Shown here: positions 34,637 through 43,135 of the stretch, in pieces
Layout of the letters: each line of letters begins with the position of its first letter
Position numbering within the stretch: position 1 is the stretch's first letter
From: Spirochaetales bacterium
GTDB taxonomy: Bacteria; Spirochaetota; Spirochaetia; JAIPGG01
Reading direction: 5' to 3'
Length of the DNA: 60,160 bases
Assembly (NCBI GenBank): GCA_021736255.1
Contig: JAIPGG010000006.1
Coordinates: forward strand, 1-60,160
The notes under the pieces: generated by a model
Seen by the model: only the letters and a program-made list of their open reading frames with translations
Database searches by the model: none
Told to the model about the DNA's origin: nothing
Made by a program: the position numbers and the translations under genes

Positions 34637-35714
34637 CCCTCCCGAGCTTTCTTAGACTGCGTGCGTTGATATAAACGACGGTTATAAAAACGATCCCCTG
34701 AACAACTGTCTGGGAGAAGGTATCAATACCCATAAGCGTCATTATATTCCGCATTAAACCAATTACAAATACGCCTCCGAGGACTCCTATTATATCGCCC
34801 CGGCCCCCGTTGAGCGTCATTCCACCGATAACAACGGCCGTCACAGCATTAAAGTCATACCCTTCGCCGTTGTAGTACGCACCGACCTTTCCGAGCGAGG
34901 TAATGAAGATACCCGTCAGGGCGGCAGTGAGGGAAGAGATCAAAAAGGCCGTACCGACTACCCGGCTTGCCTTGATTCCGCTGAGCCGGGCCACATCATA
35001 AGAGGACCCGGTTACCTTCAACTGCTGTCCGAACTTTGTTCGCTTCAAAAGGAACTGTGCGGCAATTACCAGTGCAATGAGAATAATAACGGTGATAGAG
35101 ATGCTGCCGAAGATGCGGATCCGGTACAGATTGATAAAGGCATCCGCCAGATGCTCGTTTCCGATGCCGGCCTTGATGTCGGGGTAGATCTGTTTGTTGA
35201 GCCAGACCCAGCGTACCACTCCCTTGGTGACATAGGCCATAGCCAAGGTCCAGATAATCGGGTTTGCCCGAAGTTTACCGACGGCAAAGGCATTAACAAG
35301 TCCCACACCTACACCTACCAGCAAACCGGTAAAGATACTCATGAACATTCCCAGAGGAATGAGTTCGATGGCGATATAACCGGAGAGGGCCATGGTTGTC
35401 GGAATAGAGAGATCGGCAAAGTGGCCCGAATAGGTTACGAAGGCTACACCGACTGCCGCCATCCCGAGCAGCGTTACTGCATCGAGAATATTGAGAAAGT
35501 TTTTTGAATTAAAAAAACTCCCGCCGAAAAGAATAATCCCTACGAGAATAAACAGGATAGCTACAACGTAAACACCGAATCTGTTGATCCAGAGGTTCAA
35601 ACCGGATTGCTTTAACTCCCGGGAAACAGGCGGGGCCGCTGCAGCATTTCCCTGCCCCGGCGGTGAGTTTTGCTGTGCGGGCTGCTGTTGGTTCAGATCA
35701 TCCGGCATTGACAT
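34626..35714 (-). CDS. Ribose-type ABC sugar permease (RbsC family), first of two
   Basis: 362 aa. An unusual Gln/Pro/Ala-rich cytoplasmic N-terminus of about 35 residues (DDLNQQQPAQQNSPPGQGNA) precedes the first membrane segment. The RbsC pattern follows: FLNILDAVTLLGMAAVGVAFVTYSGHFADLS, VTGSSYDVARLSGIKASRVVGTAF and VTAVVIGGMTLNGGRGDIIGVLGG. Two different RbsC paralogues in one importer suggest a heterodimeric channel rather than the homodimer of ribose systems. The gene overlaps the ATPase gene by 17 bases. Confidence 0.92.
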   Translation of the reverse strand: MSMPDDLNQQQPAQQNSPPGQGNAAAAPPVSRELKQSGLNLWINRFGVYVVAILFILVGIILFGGSFFNSKNFLNILDAVTLLGMAAVGVAFVTYSGHFADLSIPTTMALSGYIAIELIPLGMFMSIFTGLLVGVGVGLVNAFAVGKLRANPIIWTLAMAYVTKGVVRWVWLNKQIYPDIKAGIGNEHLADAFINLYRIRIFGSISITVIILIALVIAAQFLLKRTKFGQQLKVTGSSYDVARLSGIKASRVVGTAFLISSLTAALTGIFITSLGKVGAYYNGEGYDFNAVTAVVIGGMTLNGGRGDIIGVLGGVFVIGLMRNIMTLMGIDTFSQTVVQGIVFITVVYINARSLRKLGRDDA

Positions 35715-37221
35715 ACCTCCCTTCTCCGTTAGCCGCTAACAGGACTGTTTCTTCAGTGGCTTCCCCTCCGGGAATCTCGCCGATCATGTGTCCCTTCCTC
35801 ATCATGACGATTCTGTCCGATATTCCCACGAGCTCGGGAAGATCCGAGGAAACAACAATTACGGCATTGCCTTGGTCGGCCAGTTTTTCTATGGCTTTGT
35901 GAATAGTAACCTTTGCTCCTACATCGACTCCCCGGGTAGGCTCATCGAGAAACAATACGTTAGGCTCTATGGCAAGCCACTTAGCCAAAAGGACCTTCTG
36001 CTGATTTCCACCGGAAAGGTTGCTCATCGTTCGCCCCGGATCGGGAGGATAAATATTCAACTCATTGATAAGAGATTTCATCTTTCCCGCTCCGCGTTTA
36101 CTCGAAAAGACAAAATTCTTTACCAGGCGGGGAATTAAGGCGGAGAGAATATTTTCTCCGACGGTCAGGCGAAGAGCGAGTCCGAAAAGCTTTCTATCTT
36201 CGGTGAGATAGCCCACGTCTTTTTCGAGGGCCTCCGTCATATTCTTGATCCGGATCTGTTTCCCGTCCAGAAAGATTTCTCCCTCATCGATCGCGTCGAC
36301 CCCCGTAATTGCCCGGGCCAGCTCGGTCCGGCCGGCACCTGCAAGGCCGCCTATACCGAGAACCTCGCCTTCGTGAGCGGAGAAGGAAACATTGTGGAAA
36401 AACCCGTATCGGGAAAGATTTTCAACCCGCAGCTTTTCCTTTCCGGGGGTACGTACCCGCTTACTGAACATTTCCTCCATCTTTCTGCCGACCATCATCT
36501 CCACCAGCTCCGAGGTGGTTACATCGCTTACCTTTCGGGTGTCGATGCGTTTTCCGTCCCGCATAACCGTTACCCGGTCGGCAACCTCGAAGACCTCCGG
36601 AAGATGGTGAGATATATAGATAATTGCCAGCCCCTCGTCCCTGAGCTTGTGAATGATACCGAAAAGCAGAGCTACCTCATCCCGGGAAAGAGCAGAGGTA
36701 GGCTCGTCCATAACCAGGATACTGGGCGCATTTCCCAGGGCTTTTGCAATCTCGACCAATTGAGCCTGGTGCTGACTGATTTCTTCTATCTCCAAAAGCG
36801 GATCGAGATCTCCGAGTCCTACTCGCTCGAGAAGTTGTTTGGATTCTTCCACCATCCGTTTTTTATCGAGGAAACCCTTTTTCCGCGGCAAACGGCCTAC
36901 CAGGAGGTTTTCCGCGATGCTGATCGGCAGAGCCTGGGTGAGCTCCTGGTAAATCATTTCGATCCCCTCATCCTTTGCAATGGAGGGTGAATGGAGTTTT
37001 ACCTGCTGTCCACCGATGAAAATTTGTCCGGTATAATCGTTAAAAGATCCGGCAAGCATCTTCATGAGAGTAGATTTTCCGGCACCGTTCTCGCCGACCA
37101 GTGCATGAACCTCACCGGCCTGGACGTCGAAACTTACGGTATCGACTGCTATGGTCCCGGGAAACTGCTTGCTGACGTCCTTCATTTCTATGGCCTTCCC
37201 CAACTGTTCAGCTTCACTCAC
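35698..37221 (-). CDS. Ribose-type sugar ABC transporter ATP-binding protein (two ABC domains)
   Basis: 507 aa from GTG 37221, GGAGG 11 bases upstream. Tandem ABC domains: the N-terminal has Walker A VGENGAGKSTLMKMLAG and Walker B ILVMDEPTSALSRDE, with signature ISQHQAQLVEIAKAL (degenerate). The C-terminal lacks a normal Walker A (LAGAGRTELARAITG) but has signature LSGGNQQKVLLAKWLA and Walker B VLFLDEPTRGVDVG. This is the standard RbsA/MglA layout, in which only some sites hydrolyse ATP. It is the first gene of the minus-strand importer operon, transcribed from the promoter at 37293-37321. Confidence 0.94.
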   Translation of the reverse strand: MSEAEQLGKAIEMKDVSKQFPGTIAVDTVSFDVQAGEVHALVGENGAGKSTLMKMLAGSFNDYTGQIFIGGQQVKLHSPSIAKDEGIEMIYQELTQALPISIAENLLVGRLPRKKGFLDKKRMVEESKQLLERVGLGDLDPLLEIEEISQHQAQLVEIAKALGNAPSILVMDEPTSALSRDEVALLFGIIHKLRDEGLAIIYISHHLPEVFEVADRVTVMRDGKRIDTRKVSDVTTSELVEMMVGRKMEEMFSKRVRTPGKEKLRVENLSRYGFFHNVSFSAHEGEVLGIGGLAGAGRTELARAITGVDAIDEGEIFLDGKQIRIKNMTEALEKDVGYLTEDRKLFGLALRLTVGENILSALIPRLVKNFVFSSKRGAGKMKSLINELNIYPPDPGRTMSNLSGGNQQKVLLAKWLAIEPNVLFLDEPTRGVDVGAKVTIHKAIEKLADQGNAVIVVSSDLPELVGISDRIVMMRKGHMIGEIPGGEATEETVLLAANGEGRYVNAG

Positions 37222-37284
37222 TGTTTGAAGACCTCCTTCTTGTTTTCGAAAGCATCAGAGGCTGTTCCGGATTTGCCTCTTACA

Positions 37285-37298
37285 TGTAATCCATTACA
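37285..37298. promoter_or_regulatory. Operator TGTAATCCATTACA over the importer -10 box
   Basis: Perfect six-base arms (TGTAAT/ATTACA) around CC. On the minus strand it contains the -10 of the importer promoter, so a bound protein would block initiation. The likely binder is the LacI protein at 37599 or the AraC-type regulator (inference). Confidence 0.55.
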
Positions 37299-37321
37299 AC
37301 CCCATACCCGGGATTTGTCAA
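37293..37321 (-). promoter_or_regulatory. Promoter of the sugar importer operon
   Basis: Minus strand TTGACA (37321-37316), 17 bases, TGTAAT (37298-37293). A perfect -35 and five of six at -10, 72 bases before the GTG of the ATPase gene. Confidence 0.7.
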
Positions 37322-37329
37322 GAAAAAAT

Positions 37330-37343
37330 TGTAATCGTTTCCA
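37330..37343. promoter_or_regulatory. LacI-like operator TGTAATCGTTTCCA upstream of the importer -35
   Basis: A pseudo-palindrome with the central CG and TGTAA/TTxCA arms usual for LacI-family sites, nine bases from the -35. It resembles the site at 37563 (TGTAAACGTATACA), so one LacI protein may bind both. Confidence 0.45.
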
Positions 37344-37407
37344 CAAAAACAGGGGTTTTTCCACTCCCTAAGTTTTCAGAACGATAAAATCCGCAATATT
37401 CCGGTTG

Positions 37408-37436
37408 TTGAACGATGCCCGTTCTTGCGTTATACT
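37408..37436 (+). promoter_or_regulatory. Promoter candidate for the LacI-fucose isomerase operon
   Basis: TTGAAC (37408-37413), 17 bases, TATACT (37431-37436). It would give a leader of about 150 bases before the regulator gene. That leader contains CCGGGGTATTATCTGTACCGG followed by eight T (about 37491-37516), a bulged hairpin that could attenuate transcription. Confidence 0.5.
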
Positions 37437-37562
37437 ATTTTACCTAGGAAAAACTAGTTGTTTTTTCGCTCCGTACCAGGGAAATCCGGGGTATTATCTG
37501 TACCGGTGTTTTTTTTCAAAAAATACTTGCAAAAAACGACATTCCGGGTGATTCTAATAGGG

Positions 37563-37576
37563 TGTAAACGTATACA
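37563..37576. promoter_or_regulatory. LacI-family operator TGTAAACGTATACA
   Basis: Near-perfect 14-bp palindrome with central CG, 23 bases before the LacI gene start. The position fits autoregulation by blocking initiation or elongation. Confidence 0.6.
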
Positions 37577-37598
37577 CGAATAGGGGATGAAACGAGCA

Positions 37599-38594
37599 AT
37601 GGCAGCAACGATCAAAGATGTGGCGAAACAGGCAGGAGTTTCCACCGCCACGGTATCCAGAGTAATCAATAACGACAAACACATCGCACCGGATACAAGA
37701 GAACGGGTGCTCCGAATCATTTCCGATCTCAATTATACCGTCAACAATGTAGCCAGAAGCCTGAAGATAAACCGCACACACACCGTAGGGCTTATTACGC
37801 CGGCTATTGCCGAGGATTTTTTCATGCAGGTAGCACAGGGAGCGGAAACCGTACTCAGGAAAGAAGGGTACACCCCGATTATCTGCAATTCCAACGAAGA
37901 GCTCGAGGAAGAAACAGCCAGGATACGGCTTCTTCTGGAACAACAGACCGACGGTGTCATCATCATTCCGGCCACAAACCGGGGTGAGCATTTTGACATG
38001 CTTACCTCCAATCACATACCCTATGTCCTGGTGGACCGCGTTGTGGACGAGACCAAGGCAGATGCGGTTTTAGTGGATAATATCAACGGCGCTTACGAGG
38101 CGACCGAATACCTGATCAACCGCGGTTACCGCCGTTTCGGCTTTCTCGGCGGGGACATAGAGCATCAGTCAAACGCCCGCGAGCGGTTCGTCGGATTCAA
38201 GCGGGCCCTCGAAGATTACAAAATCGAGCTGGAGGAAGATCTGCTCAAGTACGGGGATTTCCACGAACGTTCGGGGTATGAACTTATCGGCTCCTTTTTG
38301 AACAATGATCGAGCCCCGGAGGTCGTGTTCATCTCGAACTACTACATGTATGTGGGTGCGGTAAAATACCTCATCCGGAACAAAGACACAATGAAACAAC
38401 CGGTATACCTGGCCAGCTTCGACGACATGGCTTTTTCCGAAGTCAACGGACTGCCCAGTTTGAATATCGCCCAGCCGATCCAGGAAATCGGCATGGAAGC
38501 GGCGCGGCTTCTCCTCTCCCGTATCCGGGGAGAAGAACTGCCTTACCCGCAAATTCGCCGTTTAAAAACACGGCTCGTACATCATAATACCTGA
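37599..38594 (+). CDS. LacI-family transcriptional regulator of the deoxysugar genes
   Basis: 331 aa from ATG 37599 ([24 protein letters not shown], the canonical LacI headpiece); the track's ATG 37587 directly abuts AGGGG and is less likely. The hinge helix NNVARSLK is followed by a sugar-binding effector domain ([54 protein letters not shown]). It lies 44 bases upstream of the fucose isomerase gene and is divergent from the importer operon. Operator-like palindromes flank both promoters, so it probably represses importer and isomerase until an intermediate of the sugar pathway accumulates. The regulon is inferred from position. Confidence 0.92.
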   Translation: MAATIKDVAKQAGVSTATVSRVINNDKHIAPDTRERVLRIISDLNYTVNNVARSLKINRTHTVGLITPAIAEDFFMQVAQGAETVLRKEGYTPIICNSNEELEEETARIRLLLEQQTDGVIIIPATNRGEHFDMLTSNHIPYVLVDRVVDETKADAVLVDNINGAYEATEYLINRGYRRFGFLGGDIEHQSNARERFVGFKRALEDYKIELEEDLLKYGDFHERSGYELIGSFLNNDRAPEVVFISNYYMYVGAVKYLIRNKDTMKQPVYLASFDDMAFSEVNGLPSLNIAQPIQEIGMEAARLLLSRIRGEELPYPQIRRLKTRLVHHNT

Positions 38595-38638
38595 TTTCCG
38601 GTAATCAGAGGCCGGAAACAACCTTAGAGGAGGAAAAC

Positions 38639-40447
38639 ATGGCTAATCTATCTGACCTCACAGTCCTTCCCCCACAGAACCGACTTCGGAGCAGACTGCC
38701 GAAGGTTGGAATCCGGCCCACTATCGACGGCAGGCGGGGGGTTCGCGATTCTCTGGAAGAGCAAACAATGGCACTTGCCAAAGCGGCGGCCGGTCTAATA
38801 CAAGAAAACCTGCGGCATGCCTGCGGTCTGCCTGTGGAATGCGTTATAGCCGACTCCACCATCGGCGGTGTAGCGGAAGCCGCCGCCTGTGCGGACAAGT
38901 TCTCTCGCGAGGGAGTAGGTGTTTCTCTTACGGTCACTCCCTGCTGGTGCTACGGATCGGAGACCATGGATATGGACCCCAGCACACCGAAAGCCGTCTG
39001 GGGATTCAACGGTACCGAACGGCCGGGGGCAGTTTATCTTTCTGCGGTTCTGGCCGCTCACAGTCAAAAAGGGCTGCCTGCTTTCAGCATCTACGGGCGG
39101 GAGGTCCAGGACGCAGACGACCATTCGATTCCGGAAGACGTACAGGAAAAGATTCTTCGCTTTGTCCGGGGCGGTCTGGCAGTGGCAACCATGCGGGGGG
39201 CCTCCTATCTCTCGATCGGTTCGGTTTCCATGGGAATCGGCGGTTCTATCGTAGACGCGGATTTTTTCCAGAAACACCTCGGAATGAGAAACGAATACGT
39301 CGATATGTCCGAGATAGAACGACGTGTGCGCGAAGGGGTTTACGATCACCAGGAATACGAAAAGGCAATCGCCTGGGTTCGAGAGAACTGTGCAGAGGGT
39401 CCCGACCCCAATCCTCCGGAAAAGCAAAAAAAACGGAAGGAAAAAGATCAAGACTGGGAATACGTAGTCAAGATGACCCTAATTGCCCGGGATCTGATGA
39501 TCGGCAACCCGAAACTTGCCGAGATGGGATTCGAAGAGGAATCCAACGGGCACAACGCCATCGCCGGAGGCTTCCAGGGGCAGCGGCAATGGACCGATTT
39601 TTTACCGAACGGCGATTTCATGGAGACGATGCTCAATACCTCGTTCGACTGGAACGGAATCCGGGAGCCCTTCGTTTTTGCCACCGAGAACGACTCGCTC
39701 AACGGCGTATCCATGCTCTTCGGTCACCTGCTCACCGGCACCGCCCAGATTTTCTCCGACGTGCGGACCTACTGGAGCCCGGAGGCTATTAAACGAGTCA
39801 CCGGGCAGACCGTCACCGGCACAGCGGAAAACGGCCTGATCCATCTGATCAACTCGGGTTCGACCACCCTCGACGGCACCGGCCGTCAAAGCAAAGACGG
39901 CAAACCCGTAATGAAACCCTACTGGGAAATAACTCCCCAGGATGCGCAGAACTGCCTCGAATCCGCTGTCTTTCCGGCGGCAAACCGAGACTATTTTCGC
40001 GGAGGCGGCTATTCGACCAATTTCCTCACCCTCGGCGGAATGCCGGTTACCATGACCCGGATCAACCTGATCGACGGCCTCGGACCGGTGATTCAGATTG
40101 CCGAGGGGTGGACCGTTACCCTCGAAGAGGATGTACACGAGAAACTCGACAGTCGGACCGACCCGACTTGGCCGACCACCTGGTTCGCCCCGCGCCTTAC
40201 CGGCAGCGGCCCCTTCCGGGATGTCTATTCGGTCATGGCAAACTGGGGGGCCAACCACGGGGCCATCAGTTACGGCCACATAGGCGCAGACATGATCACC
40301 CTTGCTTCCATGCTCAGAATCCCGGTAAATATGCATAATATCGAGGCCGAAAAAATCTACCGACCGAGCACCTGGAGCGCATTCGGCATGGATCTTGAAG
40401 GTTCGGATTACCGAGCCTGCGAAAAATTGGGACCACTGTATAAATAA
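38639..40447 (+). CDS. fucI: L-fucose isomerase
   Basis: 602 aa, with GGAGG just before the ATG. FucI interconverts L-fucose and L-fuculose (also D-arabinose/D-ribulose) with a Mn2+ ion. [25 protein letters not shown] at the N-terminus, [21 protein letters not shown], and the active-site stretch [23 protein letters not shown] are specific to the family. Length matches the usual 590-605 aa. A Lys/Glu-rich stretch ([13 protein letters not shown], about residues 262-274) is a likely surface loop. It gives the best evidence in the region that L-fucose is a substrate. No fuculose-phosphate aldolase is found in the window. A strong terminator follows. Confidence 0.95.
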   Translation: MANLSDLTVLPPQNRLRSRLPKVGIRPTIDGRRGVRDSLEEQTMALAKAAAGLIQENLRHACGLPVECVIADSTIGGVAEAAACADKFSREGVGVSLTVTPCWCYGSETMDMDPSTPKAVWGFNGTERPGAVYLSAVLAAHSQKGLPAFSIYGREVQDADDHSIPEDVQEKILRFVRGGLAVATMRGASYLSIGSVSMGIGGSIVDADFFQKHLGMRNEYVDMSEIERRVREGVYDHQEYEKAIAWVRENCAEGPDPNPPEKQKKRKEKDQDWEYVVKMTLIARDLMIGNPKLAEMGFEEESNGHNAIAGGFQGQRQWTDFLPNGDFMETMLNTSFDWNGIREPFVFATENDSLNGVSMLFGHLLTGTAQIFSDVRTYWSPEAIKRVTGQTVTGTAENGLIHLINSGSTTLDGTGRQSKDGKPVMKPYWEITPQDAQNCLESAVFPAANRDYFRGGGYSTNFLTLGGMPVTMTRINLIDGLGPVIQIAEGWTVTLEEDVHEKLDSRTDPTWPTTWFAPRLTGSGPFRDVYSVMANWGANHGAISYGHIGADMITLASMLRIPVNMHNIEAEKIYRPSTWSAFGMDLEGSDYRACEKLGPLYK

Positions 40448-40448
40448 C

Positions 40449-40493
40449 AAAAAGGCCGGTACCGGGAGAACCTCCCGGCGCCGGCCTTTTTTT
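40449..40493. terminator. Bidirectional terminator after fucI
   Basis: GGCCGG-TA-CCGGGAG-AAC-CTCCCGG-CG-CCGGCC, a long stem with one internal 2x2 mismatch, followed by seven T and preceded by AAAAA. It lies between convergent fucI and the URO-D-like gene and can serve both. Confidence 0.9.
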
Positions 40494-40507
40494 AACGCGT
40501 GTCCGGT

Positions 40508-41770
40508 TTACTTTATGTCCGGAATATCATGCTCCCCCAGGTCGAGAGGATAGTTTCCATACTCCCGGACCAGCTTCATCACATAATCAAAGCGCTCTCC
40601 CGAGACCGAGTTGGGCACCGAATGGTCCGACATGAAGATCATACCGCCGCCCTTGGCCGCATTGAGTTTCCGGAGGACAGTATTCTTGAGCTGGTCCATC
40701 GGGAGATCGGCCCATTCCATTACGTCCATGTTTCCGCACAATGCGATCTTATGGTCGTATTCACGGCGGAGTTCGATGACATCCAGACCGGATTTCGCCT
40801 CCAGCGGGTTGTATCCGTCGATACCGAGATCGATCATATCGGAGAAAATTTCACGGGAATCGCCGCAGCCGTGATAGATCACGGGAATATTATTGCTGTG
40901 ACAAACATCAACAATATCGGCTACCACCGGTTTGAAGTATTTCCGCCAGTATTCCGGACTAAACATCATTCCGTTCTTGTAAGCCACGTCGCCCCAGATC
41001 ACCATGCCGTCCAGCATGCCGTTCGCCGCTTTTATCTGTCCCTCGGTTATCCCTACCAGGAAATCCCCTACCCGGCGCAGAAATTTTCCGAGCTTCTCCG
41101 GATACAAGCCGATCCACAAAAGCATATTTTCCGATCCGATGATTCTCCACCCCTGTTCCTGGGCCTCGCAGACGCTGCCGTAAACCGGAATATCGGGATA
41201 GAGCGCCTTGACCTGATCCACCCAGGGCGGAAGATCTCGGGCAAAACCATCACCTACCCCTCCGATTTGGTTGTCGCCGCCTGAATAATACCTCCTGTCG
41301 TCGAAGGGATCGTCGAACTCGAACGCCTCCATCTTCTCGATAGTATTGGTGTCGAAATGCACGAAGGCCGGCATCGGATAGGTAAACTTCTTCCGGACAT
41401 GCGCCTCGTAACCGGTTTTGACCAGCACTTCGTCGTCGGTCTGCTTCAGGATCTCGAAGTCTTTGATGTGGGGATCCATGTTCGGAAGGGTAACAATGAA
41501 GTCGAGGTCATAGTATTCATAGATGTCCGTGCCCTCCGGCAGGCCGAGGTCCTCTCTCCACCGCTGCAGGAATTGGCCCCAGAAAAAATCGCTAACCGGG
41601 ACGCGGTCCGGCTCTTCATGGCGGAGGGCCTTGTTCACCCGTTCGAGTTTCTGTTTGGCCTTTTCTGTTCTTTCGGGGATTATGTCGGTACTCCCCTGTT
41701 TGTGTTTGCTGCGAAGAGATTTAGAAATAAACATGCCTTCATCGGTAAAAAAGGGATTGTCGCTAGCCAT
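40508..41770 (-). CDS. URO-D-fold protein 1, methyltransferase-like
   Basis: 420 aa, AGGAGG before ATG 41770. It shares the URO-D/MtaA-type TIM-barrel pattern: ERVNKALRHEEPDRVPVSDFFW near residue 43, then VIYHGCGDSREIFSDMIDLGIDGYNPLEAKSGLD and KIALCGNMDV. The HemE signature with the invariant arginines (RQAGRYLPEY) is absent. H-G-C plus a later Cys (IALCG) matches the zinc-ligand H-x-C...C of MtaA/MtbA/CmuA methyltransferases. Function unknown. It is divergent from a LacI gene by 196 bases, an arrangement repeated with URO-D protein 2, and probably belongs to sugar catabolism. No corrinoid-binding protein is visible. Confidence 0.75.
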   Translation of the reverse strand: MASDNPFFTDEGMFISKSLRSKHKQGSTDIIPERTEKAKQKLERVNKALRHEEPDRVPVSDFFWGQFLQRWREDLGLPEGTDIYEYYDLDFIVTLPNMDPHIKDFEILKQTDDEVLVKTGYEAHVRKKFTYPMPAFVHFDTNTIEKMEAFEFDDPFDDRRYYSGGDNQIGGVGDGFARDLPPWVDQVKALYPDIPVYGSVCEAQEQGWRIIGSENMLLWIGLYPEKLGKFLRRVGDFLVGITEGQIKAANGMLDGMVIWGDVAYKNGMMFSPEYWRKYFKPVVADIVDVCHSNNIPVIYHGCGDSREIFSDMIDLGIDGYNPLEAKSGLDVIELRREYDHKIALCGNMDVMEWADLPMDQLKNTVLRKLNAAKGGGMIFMSDHSVPNSVSGERFDYVMKLVREYGNYPLDLGEHDIPDIK

Positions 41771-41853
41771 TCGGCAGACCTCCTGAATTGTTCCTCATGG
41801 ATTATTCGGTATTCGTATTAACATAATCCTACCATGAACACGGAAAACTACAA

Positions 41854-41895
41854 TAAAATTTTACTGGAATTTTCTATGTTTTACTAAATTTTACT
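41854..41895. promoter_or_regulatory. AT-rich operator-like region between URO-D 1 and LacI 2
   Basis: TAAAATTTTA (41854-41863, perfect palindrome) and GTTTTACTAAATTTTACT (41878-41895) lie in the divergent promoter region. The second resembles ATTTTAGCAATATTTTACC at 44751-44769 in the other divergent LacI/URO-D promoter region. Candidate sites for the two paralogous LacI proteins. Confidence 0.4.
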
Positions 41896-41966
41896 TTACA
41901 TGGCAGATGCCTGTTGGTACTCTGGAGGAAATCTCTTGTTTTCTGCAGATAATCCGGGAGAGACGC

Positions 41967-43007
41967 ATGAACCAACGACCAACCCTTCGCGAGGTAGCTT
42001 CAAAAGCGGGGGTTTCTCTTACAACAGCATCCCTGGTAATGAACGGCAAAGGGGCCATCTCCGATGATGTACGAACTCTCGTCCGCGAGGCAGCCGCCGC
42101 TCTCGGCTATCATAAAAGCAGCGGCCCCTTTCTCCGTCAGAATGAAAAAAAACGGGCGGGAATTCTCGTTCATACCGATAACCGCTGGGCCTATCTCTGG
42201 CACTTCATTCAGCCGGCGCTCGAGGCCATAGACCGTATTTTGCGCCGCTCAGGCTACCTCACGATCATGCTCCCGGTATACCATGACGACAATCCCAGGG
42301 AGGTGATCGAGGCTGTCCGTCGATCGGGATGCTCTAGTCTTTTTTCCATGTATTACGGCAGCACCGAGGTCTTCTCTTACCTCGAACAGAGAAATATCCC
42401 GGTAGTGACCGCCTTCAACAATGATTTTCAGGACCGGTTTTTCTCTGTATGCGTCGATGATTTTGCCGGAAGCTACGAAGGCACCCTCCATTTGATAGAG
42501 CGGGGTCATCGAAACATTCTCTACTTTGAGTTCGATATACCCGTGCTGCCACTGGTCGTCAGCGACCGGTATATCGGTTTTCAAAAGGCAATGAACGAGC
42601 GGGGCCTCGAAGCAGGATCCGACAGGCGAATTCGTGTGGACATCTCAAATTTTGATGAAATTTTCGAACGGGTCAGACGATGGTTCGGAAAGGAACGGCC
42701 GGCCCGGGCCAGACCGACGGCAATCTTCGCCATGGACGACTACCTGGCCGCCTATCTCCACACCGCCCTCGGAAAACTCGGTCTGAAAGTCCCCCGGGAT
42801 GTTTCGATTATCGCTCCGGGAGATGTTCTGGACTACCGGCATCCCTTCACACCGATGATCAGCACCATGCGGATCAACACCTCCCTGATAGGCAAAACAG
42901 CCGCAGAGATGATGATCGAACGGCTGGAAAATAACCCCGGGGAAATACAGGTACTGAAAATCAAACAGCAGCTGGTGGAACGGGGATCGTGCCGAAGCCT
43001 GGCATAA
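41967..43007 (+). CDS. LacI-family regulator 2, divergent from URO-D protein 1
   Basis: 346 aa from ATG 41967 (GGGAGAG upstream); the track start at 41907 lacks an RBS. The headpiece is PTLREVASKAGVSLTTASLVMNGKGAISDDVR. The recognition helix reads TTASLVMNGKG where typical LacI proteins have TVSRVLN, so its DNA site probably differs. The effector domain follows (GILVHTDNRWAYLWHFIQPALEAI, TAIFAMDDYLAAYLHTALGKLGLKVPRDVSII), ending in VERGSCRSLA. The regulator at 44882 shares these features and the GSCR ending, so the two are paralogues. Its stop lies 20 bases before an 18-bp tandem repeat. Confidence 0.88.
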   Translation: MNQRPTLREVASKAGVSLTTASLVMNGKGAISDDVRTLVREAAAALGYHKSSGPFLRQNEKKRAGILVHTDNRWAYLWHFIQPALEAIDRILRRSGYLTIMLPVYHDDNPREVIEAVRRSGCSSLFSMYYGSTEVFSYLEQRNIPVVTAFNNDFQDRFFSVCVDDFAGSYEGTLHLIERGHRNILYFEFDIPVLPLVVSDRYIGFQKAMNERGLEAGSDRRIRVDISNFDEIFERVRRWFGKERPARARPTAIFAMDDYLAAYLHTALGKLGLKVPRDVSIIAPGDVLDYRHPFTPMISTMRINTSLIGKTAAEMMIERLENNPGEIQVLKIKQQLVERGSCRSLA

Positions 43008-43027
43008 TCACGGCAGACTTCGGCGCC

Positions 43028-43135
43028 CCAATAGACCCAGCGGTACCAATAGACCCAGCGGTACCAATAGACCCAGCGGTACCAATAGACCCAGCGGTAC
43101 CAATAGACCCAGCGGTACCAATACGCTCAGCGGTA
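43028..43135. repeat. 18-bp tandem repeat, five exact copies and one variant
   Basis: CCAATAGACCCAGCGGTA occurs five times head to tail (43028-43117). A sixth, altered copy CCAATACGCTCAGCGGTA (43118-43135) includes the last codons and stop of the URO-D 2 gene on the other strand (QYR-stop from TACCGCTGA). The array fills the gap between the convergent LacI 2 and URO-D 2 genes. No spacers, so not CRISPR. Confidence 0.95.

Noticed and set aside
37491-37516. Leader attenuator before the LacI gene
   Set aside because: The stem is bulged and short despite eight T; mentioned only with the promoter, not called as a terminator.
43028-43135. CRISPR array
   Set aside because: The units are contiguous 18-mers with no spacers and no cas genes nearby.
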